Source: Lacticaseibacillus pabuli
GTDB lineage: Bacteria > Bacillota > Bacilli > Lactobacillales > Lactobacillaceae
Assembly (NCBI RefSeq): GCF_028736235.1
Contig: NZ_CP117884.1
Location: 2,484,253 to 2,548,252, forward strand
Length of the DNA stretch: 64,000 nucleotides
Direction of reading: 5' to 3'
Position numbers and translations under genes: made by a program
Part shown: positions 16,269 to 25,904 of the stretch, piece after piece
Layout: every line of letters begins with the position of its first letter
Numbering within the stretch: position 1 is the stretch's first letter
The notes under the pieces: model-generated
The model's database searches: none
The model's input: only the letters and a program-made list of their open reading frames with translations
Told to the model about the DNA's origin: nothing

Positions 16269-16312
16269 AGTATAAGTCCTGTTGACCAGTGAGTCAATGA
16301 CTAGCGGGTCAA
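16269..16312 (-). promoter_or_regulatory. Exporter promoter with double TetR operator
   Basis: On the minus strand TTGACT (16292-16297), a 17-base spacer and TATACT (16269-16274) make a near-consensus promoter. The 31 bases 16282-16312 contain two overlapping copies of TGAC-N6-GTCA, which together form a larger imperfect palindrome covering the -35 box and spacer. This is where a TetR-family dimer pair would block RNA polymerase. Confidence 0.8.
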
Positions 16313-16734
16313 TATATTTTATTTAAATCGTCAAAGGGTCCTAAAAGCCTATTAAATCAGTCTTTAATTCAAAAAAATATTTATTAAAGGCAGACTATCC
16401 ATTGTCATTTTTAAGCAAAAAAACCTATCCCTAGGCATCTACGCAAATCATAGTTTTCCTAATGCCCTAATCGCTACTCTCCGGTCGTTGCACCAAGATC
16501 AACGACTAAGCTACAGAGGAATCGGCCATACCCTTTATCCACAGTTTATCCACAAGACTAAAATTGCCAGTTTGTCATCCCAGCATGCCATGGCACCAGT
16601 CGTAGCATGGTATCTAGCTAAATTAGTTTTTCGTGCCGGGCAAAAATGTCCACACCCTGTGAATTAATCAGTAGAGGTATGGACAAATCGTTCACAACCA
16701 CGAAAAGAACTACCCTAAGGAGCCTTACAAAGAA
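16313..16734. other. Intergenic region with two tandem DnaA boxes
   Basis: No gene is visible here. The region is AT-rich on the left. It contains two consensus DnaA boxes, TTATCCACA at 16535-16543 and 16546-16554, in the same orientation and 11 bases apart, and a short hairpin (GTCGTTG...CAACGAC near 16488-16510). Confidence 0.6.
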
Positions 16735-16738
16735 TATT

Positions 16739-16762
16739 AAAAAAGTGCCGGTTCCCCGACAC
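16739..16762 (-). terminator. Terminator of the broken membrane-protein gene
   Basis: On the minus strand GTGTCGG-GGAA-CCGGCAC is followed by six T residues, just past the stop of the gene at 16802. Confidence 0.85.
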
Positions 16763-16801
16763 GCTATCGATGCCTATGTTGATTGGTCACAATTGGCCTA
16801 G

Positions 16802-17305
16802 CTACCGGTCAGACCACTTGTTAATCTTGCCATAATCCGGTTTCTTATCCTGGCTAACACTTACTTGCCCGCGCCGCCGTGCAGCACGGATAATGATGCG
16901 AAATTGAGCCCCGCTCGCAACGACTAATACGGCTAGCAAGAGATACTCAGCAAAAATCCCAGTATCATGCGCATAACTGTAGGTCGTCTCGCGTCCGTAC
17001 AACCCCAGTAACGACGGGAAACTCATAGCCATTAGCGGGTCAAACCACTGACCAACTGAACGCCGCACAACCCGGACAACCGGTTGATTGTCACGCCCAA
17101 CGCCTTCACTAACGCGCTGCAACATCATTGCGCAACCATAACTAATCAGCCAGGCTGCAACCATGACGGCAATGATTCCAACCGGATAATGATTTTTCGC
17201 GCGCAACTGAAACCAGTCGTAGAAGAGCCACCCTGCGATGATTTACGACACCGCCGTTGCCATAACCCAGACGATTTCTAAAGCTGTCCATTTACGATAC
17301 ATCAT
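16802..17305 (-). pseudogene. Small membrane protein gene interrupted by an in-frame stop
   Basis: From ATG 17305 (GGGGG upstream) the frame reads MMYRKWTALEIVWVMATAVS, meets TAA at 17243-17245, and continues without shift as IIAGWLFYDWFQLRAKNH and on to a normal stop at 16802. The residues on both sides of the stop form one hydrophobic helix, so a single-base nonsense mutation in a gene of about 167 codons is the simplest reading. The rest has a second helix (about YPVGIIAVMVAAWLISYGC) and a third near the C-terminus (FAEYLLLAVLVVASG), with a basic tail. A shorter product could start at TTG 17206 but no ribosome binding site is evident there. The family is not recognised. A proper terminator follows, consistent with a once-functional gene. 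Confidence 0.7.
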
Positions 17306-17407
17306 GTGCCCCCAATTTACTACTATACCCCTTCATGCGTAGTTTACTATTAATGCCCGCCCAACTGACATTATTGGCCAAACGTCGGCAATATTGCGCC
17401 AAGCGTC

Positions 17408-17442
17408 AAAAAGAGTCTGTGTCGCATCACGACACAGACTCT
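17408..17442 (-). terminator. Terminator after the GntR regulator
   Basis: A perfect 13-base stem (AGAGTCTGTGTCG) with a five-base loop is followed by five T residues on the minus strand. Confidence 0.92.
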
Positions 17443-17464
17443 GCTTCGAGATTTGGTCATCTAT

Positions 17465-18199
17465 TTACAGCTTGGTGAACATAAAGAACTTACCCTGATG
17501 GTACTCGTAGTTCAGCTGTGAAAAAGCAAACAACTGGCCCGAACTCAGGTATGAATCATCACGCATCGTCAGCATTGGCGCCCCGACTGGTAGCTTGAAG
17601 AACGCACCAATTTCAGGCGTTACTGCGCGGGCATCCATCACCTTGTCCTGGAACCCCAGTTTGAGCGACTCATTGTTGGCAATGAACTCAAATAATGACC
17701 CATAGAGCACACTATCCGGGATATCACCCACGATGTCCCGCAGGTAATAGGAATGTTCAAACTGGTAGGGCACACCATCTAAGCAGCGTTGGCGCTTGAT
17801 TTCCCACATTGGGGTATCCGGGGCCAGTGTACTTCCCGATGGCTGAAAGGCGGCTTGATCGGCGATCACCGGGGTAATGGTGGCCTTTTGCGTTGTCACC
17901 TTTTTGCCCTGGCGTTCGAGTTCAGCCGTCAATCCCGCAACGTTCTGTATTGAGACCGCGCCTTGTTCTACACGGGGCCGCACAAACGTTCCGATTCCGT
18001 GTGCCTGGTAGATGTAGCCCATCTTGCCTAATTGTCCCAATGCTTGACGCAAAGTGTAACGCGTCACGTTGTACCGCGTCATTAAGGCTGGTTCTGTTGG
18101 CAACTGATGGTGTTCATCGGCGATATTACCTTGCTGAATTTCTTCAATCAGCTGTTTGACTAGCGCTGAAATGGCAAGGGAGCTCTCTCGCTGTGCCAT
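17465..18199 (-). CDS. GntR-family regulator with UTRA domain
   Basis: 244 residues. The N-terminal winged helix (residues about 6-72; ALMTRYNVTRYTLRQALGQL is the recognition region) is followed by a UTRA effector-binding domain. Regulators of this subfamily bind phosphosugars and repress sugar uptake and hydrolysis genes. I start at ATG 18199, 7 bases after GAGGAGGG. It lies downstream of a 6-phospho-beta-glucosidase gene on the same strand, but a terminator separates them (18282-18309), so partial read-through or a separate promoter is likely. The presumed target is the glucosidase, with a phosphorylated beta-glucoside as inducer. Confidence 0.9.
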   Translation of the reverse strand: MAQRESSLAISALVKQLIEEIQQGNIADEHHQLPTEPALMTRYNVTRYTLRQALGQLGKMGYIYQAHGIGTFVRPRVEQGAVSIQNVAGLTAELERQGKKVTTQKATITPVIADQAAFQPSGSTLAPDTPMWEIKRQRCLDGVPYQFEHSYYLRDIVGDIPDSVLYGSLFEFIANNESLKLGFQDKVMDARAVTPEIGAFFKLPVGAPMLTMRDDSYLSSGQLFAFSQLNYEYHQGKFFMFTKL

Positions 18200-18281
18200 G
18201 GTCGTCCCTCCTCGATGTTTAATACTGCTATTATGCCACTTCTTGCAGTTTAAATGTGCAGACAGGTACCCTGAGAAACGC

Positions 18282-18309
18282 AAAAAGCAGTGGTCGTTAA
18301 GCCACTGCT
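18282..18309 (-). terminator. Terminator after the glucosidase gene
   Basis: Minus strand stem AGCAGTGG / CCACTGCT with an eight-base loop followed by five T residues. Confidence 0.85.
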
Positions 18310-18344
18310 AAATAGGGATTGTTTAGGCATTCATATTTGAAAAT

Positions 18345-19793
<1,449 letters not shown>

Positions 19794-19892
19794 TCAAAAA
19801 GCAATCTGTCTATTCATTCGAACGAGTTCACTCTATCATCCGAATCGCCAAATGTAAACGGATACGGTGGGAGTTGGTACGCGTCACCAAAC

Positions 19893-19924
19893 AAAAAACA
19901 GCAGGGCACCGGGCCACTGCTGTT
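19893..19924 (-). terminator. Terminator of the acetyltransferase transcript
   Basis: Minus strand stem AACAGCAG / CTGCTGTT followed by T residues (TTTTTT within GCTGTTTTTTG). Confidence 0.8.
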
Positions 19925-19996
19925 GCGGATTTAAGATATGAAAAGCTTGGCGGCTGAGTCATCTTGGAACCGCCAATTATTACCCGGGAAATACGG

Positions 19997-20611
19997 TTAA
20001 AGTGGCATCCCCTGCACGTCTGTAATCGCAGCGTCAGGAATCCGGTCAGCAGCCGTGATCTTACGCAATACTTTGGCAGGACTCCCAACGGCAATGACGC
20101 CGGCTGGGATATCTTTCGTTACCACGCTCCCGGCGCCGATGACACTTCCTTTGCCAATCGTGACGCCACCCATCACGGTGACATTGGCGCCAATCCAGAC
20201 CCCATCCTCCAGCGTAATGGGGTCGGACTGGCTAATCCCGTTCAGCCGTTGCGCCATCACGAGGGCGTGCTGCGGGCAGGCCAGCACGACACCTGGCGCA
20301 AGGAATACGCCGTCGCCCAGACGAACGGGTGACGTATCCAAAATGGTGACGTTACTGTTGATCAGCGACAGGCCCGTCGTGTGAATGTTGAAGCCAAAGT
20401 CACACTGGAAATTAGCCCCAACGAACAAGCCATCCCCGGCATCCCCAAACAGCTTTTCAAGGATGGCGCGCCGCCCCTGTTCATCACTAGGCCGAGTCTG
20501 GTTTAGCTGCCAGCATAAGTCGTACGCATCACCGTGTGCGTTCGGATCCTGTGCCCGGTAATCGAGCGCATAGTGTTCATCACTGGCAATAATATCGCGT
20601 AAATGTTGCAT
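19997..20611 (-). CDS. Maltose/galactoside O-acetyltransferase family (hexapeptide repeat)
   Basis: 204 residues. The N-terminal Mac domain (ALDYRAQDPN...) precedes a left-handed beta-helix of hexapeptide repeats. The stretch DGVWIGANVTVMGGVTIGKG is typical, and the catalytic His is expected in the PQHALV region. Enzymes of this family transfer acetyl groups from acetyl-CoA to sugars, probably as detoxification. Two adjacent ATGs follow GGAGG; I choose the second (20611) for better spacing, the first adds one residue. It follows an acidic small protein and a glycosylase-like gene on the same strand and may be co-transcribed with them. Confidence 0.88.
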   Translation of the reverse strand: MQHLRDIIASDEHYALDYRAQDPNAHGDAYDLCWQLNQTRPSDEQGRRAILEKLFGDAGDGLFVGANFQCDFGFNIHTTGLSLINSNVTILDTSPVRLGDGVFLAPGVVLACPQHALVMAQRLNGISQSDPITLEDGVWIGANVTVMGGVTIGKGSVIGAGSVVTKDIPAGVIAVGSPAKVLRKITAADRIPDAAITDVQGMPL

Positions 20612-20659
20612 CATCGGCCTCCATCTTTTCCCGTCATCCTGCATTAATCGAATATCCCA

Positions 20660-20911
20660 TCAAAGAATCTGGTAGTCATATTTGCCTTCGTCTGTGATCT
20701 CGTGGGCAATGATATCAATATCCTCAAGTTCCTCACCATGGATTTCAACCGTCGCGGTGATCACTTGGTCATCGTCCGTGACCTGTTCCTCCAGCCGGGT
20801 GACGGCCCCGGTTTCATTCACGTAGTACGCGAAGAGCTTATCGACCTGCTGCATTGGCACGCCCTGTCCAAAATCAATCTTAATTGTCTCAGTTTCAAAC
20901 TCATCAGCCAT
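20660..20911 (-). CDS. Small acidic protein of unknown function
   Basis: 83 residues, rich in Asp and Glu, without signal or membrane segment. No family recognised. It begins 8 bases inside the end of the uracil-DNA-glycosylase-like gene, with GGAGGACAG upstream of the ATG, so it is translationally coupled to that gene. Confidence 0.75.
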   Translation of the reverse strand: MADEFETETIKIDFGQGVPMQQVDKLFAYYVNETGAVTRLEEQVTDDDQVITATVEIHGEELEDIDIIAHEITDEGKYDYQIL

Positions 20912-21500
20912 GACTCTGTCCTCCGTCTAATGCGGTGCGTACGCGCCGCTGTAATTCTGGCAACACCGACTGCTCAAACCAAGCGTTCTTGGCGAGCCAA
21001 ATATTGTTCCGCGGCGAGGGGTGCACAATCGGAAAATACTGCGGCAGGTAATCCGCGTAATGCTGCACCGTCGCCGTCAAGGTATGCTGTGCCGTTTTGC
21101 CGAGCATGTACTTCTGAGCGTAGCTCCCAACTAAAATGGTGAGCGGCTGGCGCGGCATCAAGGCTAAGAACTGTGGCAGCCACTTATCCGCAAATCCCTT
21201 GCGCGGCGGCAGGTCGCCGCTCTTCCCCTTGCCTGGAAAATAGAAATCTAGGGGTAAAATGCTCACGTTGTCCGGCTGGTAAAAGCTTGCCCGATCCATC
21301 CCCAACCACTCGCGCAGGCGATCGCCACTCGGGTCATCAAAGTACAGCCGCTTGTCTTGTGCCTGTTGCCCCGGCGCCTGTCCGATAATCAGGAGCTTCG
21401 CCCGCGAATCAAAAGCATACAGCGGCGCAATCCCGCGCGCGGTGTAGTCGGCGTTTTGCGCGTCGGCTTGAATCGCCGCATCAAGTGTTTGAACTGTCAT
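20904..21500 (-). CDS. Uracil-DNA glycosylase superfamily protein
   Basis: 198 residues. The first superfamily motif appears as LLIIGQAPGQQAQ and the second as HPSPRNN, both at the expected positions, with the product-typical AQDKRLYFDDPSGDRLREWLG segment between. Such enzymes remove deaminated bases from DNA, but several members of this branch have no proven activity. Start at ATG 21500, 7 bases after GAGGGTG. It heads a small minus-strand cluster with the acidic protein and the acetyltransferase. Confidence 0.82.
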   Translation of the reverse strand: MTVQTLDAAIQADAQNADYTARGIAPLYAFDSRAKLLIIGQAPGQQAQDKRLYFDDPSGDRLREWLGMDRASFYQPDNVSILPLDFYFPGKGKSGDLPPRKGFADKWLPQFLALMPRQPLTILVGSYAQKYMLGKTAQHTLTATVQHYADYLPQYFPIVHPSPRNNIWLAKNAWFEQSVLPELQRRVRTALDGGQSHG

Positions 21501-21635
21501 TAGCTCACCCTCGTTAATCCGATTTAGTTCTACCGCTAGCTTAAGTAATCTGCGGCACAGATGCAATTAAACATGCCGCGCATGCTGGAATGTGTCATAC
21601 TGGTCTTGAAATAACATCACAACGGAGGTTATGTC

Positions 21636-22688
21636 ATGAAGAAGTTGTTTTGGCAACGGCTCTTTACCACGTCTATCGCCTCGGCAGCGCTCCTAGTCGC
21701 CGGTGCAATTGGCAGCCAGTCCGTCGCCGCTGATTCAGCAAAAGGTGTTGGCACTGTCAACTACGTCAAGGGCTACGGCCCAGCATTCTGGAAAAAGACC
21801 GCATCCGGCTTGGTTCCTCTGGGCAAGACCCTGAAGACCGGGACCAGCTGGAAGATTTTTGGCATGGAACAATCTGGCAGCGACTACCTCTTCGACATGG
21901 GTGGTGGCCAGATGGCGAACAGCCGTTATCTCGACCTCTACAATGAAAACTCCCAGCAAGCACTGAACGCCACGGCAACAATCCACTACACCGCCGGCTA
22001 CAGCATTGCGGTGCGTGCAACGCCGAACGGGGCCATCACGAACAAGAAGCTCCGCAACGCCACCAGCTGGCGGGTCTTCAACCGCGCCGTCGTCAACGGT
22101 CACACGTGGTACAACCTAGGCGGCAAGCAATGGTTTGATGCCACATACGCCAACTTGACCAAGGAAACATCCCGTGGCGCCAAGACGTACACGAACGGGC
22201 CAAAGTTGCAGATGCCGGCGTCTGTTACCCTGTTGCCACCATCAAAGGGTATCAACACGGCGACCATCACGAGTGACCTCGAGCTTCTCGTCAACAACTA
22301 CCGCAAGCTCAAGGGCCTCAAACCGTTAACGCGGCGTGCGGACCTCGCAAAGTTTGCGCTACGGCGTGCCAATGATGAGTCATCAGCGGTTAACGCCCAC
22401 CATGGGGACTGGTCGCAGGCCAACCACATTTTACCAAATGGCTGGCCAGTCTACGCGGACCCGTTCTTCCTCACAACGCCGTTCAGCAACGTGGCGGAGA
22501 ACTTGGCAGGTGCCTACGCGAACAACAGCGCGCAAATTGCCGACAACATGTTCACGAGCTGGCGGCAATCCCCTGGCCACGAAAAGAACATGCGTGGCGA
22601 CTTCACGTATGAGGGTATGGGTGTTGTCCCAGTGAAATCGATGGGTAGCACGATGTACCTGGCAATTCAGGAATTCCTGCAGAAATAG
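21636..22688 (+). CDS. Secreted CAP-domain protein with two SH3-like wall modules
   Basis: 350 residues with signal peptide (about 1-32, cleaved near SVAADS). Two modules of about 65 residues follow. They share the pattern 'Y-x-x-G-Y-G/S ... G-K-x-L-x-T/N-x-T-S-W-x-x-F ... W-x-L-G-G-x-Q-W', which is also found three times in the protein at 32479-33285. The C-terminal 135 residues are a CAP/SCP domain (VAENLAGAY, SWRQSPGHEKNM, YLAIQEF). Bacterial CAP proteins are secreted and of uncertain activity. GGAGG stands 9 bases before the ATG; a terminator follows. Confidence 0.88.
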   Translation: MKKLFWQRLFTTSIASAALLVAGAIGSQSVAADSAKGVGTVNYVKGYGPAFWKKTASGLVPLGKTLKTGTSWKIFGMEQSGSDYLFDMGGGQMANSRYLDLYNENSQQALNATATIHYTAGYSIAVRATPNGAITNKKLRNATSWRVFNRAVVNGHTWYNLGGKQWFDATYANLTKETSRGAKTYTNGPKLQMPASVTLLPPSKGINTATITSDLELLVNNYRKLKGLKPLTRRADLAKFALRRANDESSAVNAHHGDWSQANHILPNGWPVYADPFFLTTPFSNVAENLAGAYANNSAQIADNMFTSWRQSPGHEKNMRGDFTYEGMGVVPVKSMGSTMYLAIQEFLQK

Positions 22689-22708
22689 CATCTAATAATT
22701 CACAAGAT

Positions 22709-22754
22709 AAAGGGACCTGATTTTCGATGAACGCGTCGAGAATCGGTCCCTTTT
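22709..22754 (+). terminator. Terminator of the CAP-protein gene
   Basis: AAAGGGACC-GATT paired with AATCGGTCCCTTT, followed by a short T-run. Confidence 0.85.
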
Positions 22755-22871
22755 GTCGTGCAATTGTTCCCTATCTTGGCTCAACACAAACGAGATGTGG
22801 CTCCCTATGTCAGCATACTGAGCGCTAGCAATTGTTTTACTCTATGCACCAACTACCGGGCTGCGCGATGC

Positions 22872-23098
22872 GGGGTGGTGTGGGTCGGGTTGGGGTGCGG
22901 AGGGAGAAGGTTGGTGGGCGTGAAAATGATGTTGGCCCGCTTGCGGGCCTTACATCATGGGAAGTGGCAAGACTTGGGCGAACTTCCCAAGGCTTGGCAC
23001 TTAGCGAGAATAATTTTCAGTGAACTTCTGAAAATTATGAAGCGACCCCACGCTCACCAACCTTCTCCCGGAGAACCCCAACCCGGCCCGCACCACCG
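22872..23098 (+). repeat. Structured intergenic repeat family 1, copy 1
   Basis: A long imperfect basal stem (left arm ending GGTTGGTGGGCGTG, right arm starting CACGCTCACCAACC, about 45 pairs in all) closes three hairpins. P2: ATGATGT/ACATCAT (22926-22958) with apical GGCCCGC-TT-GCGGGCC. P3: 22962-23002, inner stem TTGGG/CCCAA with loop CGAACTT. P4: 23010-23038, a perfect 11-pair stem with loop TGAACTT. It lies between convergent genes. No protein is encoded. Confidence 0.9.
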
Positions 23099-23121
23099 GT
23101 TCACACGACCACTCAAAGCGC

Positions 23122-23153
23122 AAAAAAAACGCCAGCCCGAGGACTGACGTTTT
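23122..23153 (-). terminator. Terminator of gdpP-rplI
   Basis: Minus strand stem AACGTCAGTC / GGGCTGGCGTT followed by eight T residues. Confidence 0.9.
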
Positions 23154-23167
23154 AATCGATGATCGAT

Positions 23168-23620
23168 TTACTTTGCCACGACGTGCACGCGAATCTTAGC
23201 GTCCACACCCAGTGCCAGCTGGACCATCACGTTGCGGTAACCCAACGCACGAATTGGTTCATTCAAATCAATCTTACGCTTGTCGACCTTGTAGCCAAAC
23301 TGCTTCTCAAGTGCCTGGGCAATCTGCTTGCTAGGAACGGAACCGAACAACCGGTCATCTTCGCCGGCCTTAGATTCAATCTGAACGACGGTCTTGTCGT
23401 CTTCGAGCTTGGTCTTCAGTGCAACGGCGACGGCCTTTTGTTCCTCGGCCTTCTTCTCTTCAGCGCGTTCCTGACCCTTCAGTTGACTAATGGCTGCAGG
23501 TGTTGCGAGCTTTGCGAGATTGTTCTTGATCAAGTAGTTCTGTGCGTAGCCATCGGGAACTTCCTTCAACTGACCACGCTTGCCCTTACCACGGACATCT
23601 TCGGTAAAAATTACTTTCAT
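23168..23620 (-). CDS. rplI: Ribosomal protein L9
   Basis: 150 residues, full length. The N-terminal signature (MKVIFTEDVRGKGKRGQLKEV, DGYAQNYLI) binds 23S rRNA. A central Lys/Glu-rich helix links it to the C-terminal domain. GGAGG stands before the ATG. It is co-transcribed with gdpP, which ends 30 bases upstream. The usual partner dnaB does not follow; instead a terminator and structured repeat stand downstream. Confidence 0.97.
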   Translation of the reverse strand: MKVIFTEDVRGKGKRGQLKEVPDGYAQNYLIKNNLAKLATPAAISQLKGQERAEEKKAEEQKAVAVALKTKLEDDKTVVQIESKAGEDDRLFGSVPSKQIAQALEKQFGYKVDKRKIDLNEPIRALGYRNVMVQLALGVDAKIRVHVVAK

Positions 23621-23650
23621 TGTGTCAATCCTCCGTTCAGATTAGGCGCC

Positions 23651-25681
23651 TTAGTCATCATCGTCCGTGTCATCATCGCTCTCTTGGTTGAGAACTTTGT
23701 GAATCACGTTCAGCAGTTCACCCTTGGCGTCAGCAATTGTGCCGCCGTCCAGCTGGGTCGCTGCGTTACTCAGGTGACCACCGCCACCCATGCGTTCCAT
23801 AATGACTTGGACGTTAACATCGCCCAGACTCCGCGCGGAAATTCCGATGCGGCCGTCCTTGCGACGCGTGATGACAAAGCTGGCATCAATCCCAGATAAC
23901 GACAGCAACGTATCCGCTGCCTGTGCCGCAATGACGGGGTCGTATGCCTTTTCTTCCTCACCCGTACATAATGCCATATTATCACCCAGCATTTCAACGC
24001 CATCGATAAGATGGTTCTTCTGGATGTAGTTGTCCACGTTTTCCTTCAGCATGTCTGAAATCAGCTTGGCATCAGCCCCCATGGAGCGCAGGTACGAGGC
24101 GGCATCAAAGGTCCGCGTCCCGGTCCGGAGCGCGAAGTTCTTGGTGTCGACCGTAATCCCGGCCAACATGGCAGTTGCTTCCAGCTTGTTCAAAGGTTCA
24201 CCACTCTGCGGCTGGTACTCAAACATTTCCGCAATTAGTTCACAGGTTGAACTAGCATAGGGCTCGATGTAAACCAACATCGGGTTAGCAGGGAATTCCT
24301 CACCGCGGCGATGGTGATCCAGGATAACCACGCGACTTTCCAGCTTGTTATACAGACCGCGTGCTTCCGTAATGGATGGCTTACTGTGGTCCACCATCAC
24401 TAGCAACGACTTGTCGGTCGCGCCGGCAATGGCCGCGTCAGGCGTGATAATCTGGTTGGCCAGTTCAGGGTCGCTAGCTACGTGTTCCATCAGGCGTTCC
24501 ACGTCAGAGTGCAGGTTTGTTGGGTCCAAAACGACGTAACATTCCTTACCGTTCATCTGCGCAATGCGCCGCACGCCTAGTGAAGCCCCAATGGAGTCCA
24601 TGTCCGGGCGTTCATGGCCGACAACGTAGACCTTATCCGTCTGCTTGAGCAGCTCCTGCAGCGCCTGGGAAATCATGCGGGCACGCACACGCGTCCGCTT
24701 TTCCATTGGGTTGGTCTTGCCACCGTAGAACTTGGCTTCACCGGTCTTGGCCTTTACCACGACCTGGTCACCCCCGCGCCCGAGCGCGAGGTCCAAGTTG
24801 CTCTGACTGGTCAGAGACAGCTGCGACAAATCGGTGTCGCCGTATGCAATCCCGATGGACAGTGTCAGTGGGGCATTTTGCTTGCTCGTTCCTTCACGAA
24901 TCGTATCCAGGACGCGGAACTTATCCTTCACGATTGCCTGCAAGGACTGGGCATAGCCAATCATGATGAAGTGATCGTCGTCCACGCGCTTAACAAACAG
25001 GCCAAACTCGGTTGCCCAGTTTGTTAATTCCGTGGTGACGTAGTTGTTCAGGTTGGAAACCAGCTGGTCATCCAAACTCTGCGTGACTTCATCAAAGTTA
25101 TCGAGGAAAATCTGGCCAATGACCACTTTTTGATCCTCAGCCTGTTCCTCAATCTTCGCGTACGGGGTGACATCCATCATGTAGATAACGCCGATGCTGC
25201 TCTGCACGGTGACATCAAACTGATGGTCACCCCAGTGCACGCGCGTGAGCTCCTGACTCGCAGATGCCTTTTTGATAATCTGGGCAAGGTCAGAGTCAAC
25301 TTCCTTCAGGCTCTGACCGATGACATCCTGGTCAAAGTAGTTCGATAGGAAGGGATTCAACCACTGAATCGTGAGATCCTTGTCGTACATCATAATCCCG
25401 ATTGGCATCCGGACGAGGGCTTCTTGTTCCCCCCGTTTGATGCGATACGACAGGTTTGCGATGTACTTATTCGTATTTTGTGTAATTGTTGCCAGAGCGT
25501 AGAAAACTGCAAAGACGAGGCCGATGAGGACAATCAACATCGCGACCGCGAGCCACGGCCGAATGAGCGCGGCAATCACAACGCCGACGACAGCCAATGC
25601 AATCATGGCGAAGGACACGTAGCGCACGCGCACGTCTTCGATGAACGCTGGTAACTTTATCTTCTTAAAAATCTTCTGCAT
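23651..25681 (-). CDS. gdpP: Cyclic-di-AMP phosphodiesterase GdpP
   Basis: 676 residues. Two membrane helices (about 22-62) precede a PAS-like domain (about 85-150) and a degenerate GGDEF domain (about 175-300). The DHH and DHHA1 phosphoesterase domains follow (GHERPDMDSIGAS, VILDHHRRG, and GGGGHLSNAAT near the C-terminus). The enzyme hydrolyses c-di-AMP to pApA at the inner membrane face and so affects potassium balance, wall stress and beta-lactam tolerance. All metal-binding Asp/His residues of the DHH motifs are visible. The best ribosome binding site, GAGGAG, is somewhat distant (about 15 bases). Confidence 0.96.
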   Translation of the reverse strand: MQKIFKKIKLPAFIEDVRVRYVSFAMIALAVVGVVIAALIRPWLAVAMLIVLIGLVFAVFYALATITQNTNKYIANLSYRIKRGEQEALVRMPIGIMMYDKDLTIQWLNPFLSNYFDQDVIGQSLKEVDSDLAQIIKKASASQELTRVHWGDHQFDVTVQSSIGVIYMMDVTPYAKIEEQAEDQKVVIGQIFLDNFDEVTQSLDDQLVSNLNNYVTTELTNWATEFGLFVKRVDDDHFIMIGYAQSLQAIVKDKFRVLDTIREGTSKQNAPLTLSIGIAYGDTDLSQLSLTSQSNLDLALGRGGDQVVVKAKTGEAKFYGGKTNPMEKRTRVRARMISQALQELLKQTDKVYVVGHERPDMDSIGASLGVRRIAQMNGKECYVVLDPTNLHSDVERLMEHVASDPELANQIITPDAAIAGATDKSLLVMVDHSKPSITEARGLYNKLESRVVILDHHRRGEEFPANPMLVYIEPYASSTCELIAEMFEYQPQSGEPLNKLEATAMLAGITVDTKNFALRTGTRTFDAASYLRSMGADAKLISDMLKENVDNYIQKNHLIDGVEMLGDNMALCTGEEEKAYDPVIAAQAADTLLSLSGIDASFVITRRKDGRIGISARSLGDVNVQVIMERMGGGGHLSNAATQLDGGTIADAKGELLNVIHKVLNQESDDDTDDDD

Positions 25682-25765
25682 GACGATTCGCGTAGGCTCC
25701 TCTCAGGAAAAGACGTCATTACCTGTCCCATTTTACCATTGTTAACTGCTTTAGAGAAAGTTTAG

Positions 25766-25780
25766 ATGTAAGCGCTGCCC
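25766..25780. promoter_or_regulatory. Near-consensus catabolite-responsive element (cre)
   Basis: ATGTAAGCGCTGCCC agrees with the CcpA site consensus WTGNAANCGNWNNCW except at the last base. It lies between gdpP and the divergent DMT permease gene, so either could be under carbon control. Confidence 0.4.
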
Positions 25781-25904
25781 GATAATTATTCCCAGAATAG
25801 GCTAGTCCGTCCCGAAAAAGCTGGCTATACTAAGGGGTATCTGGCTGCCAGTGACAGCTTATCTCACTTCAGAAAGTACGCCTCGTGCGCATTAGGAATC
25901 CATC

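Noticed and set aside
16535..16554. DnaA boxes as the chromosomal origin
   Set aside because: Only two boxes, no AT-rich unwinding element or dnaA/dnaN neighbours. The gene order yaaA-recF-gyrB-gyrA puts oriC beyond the right edge.
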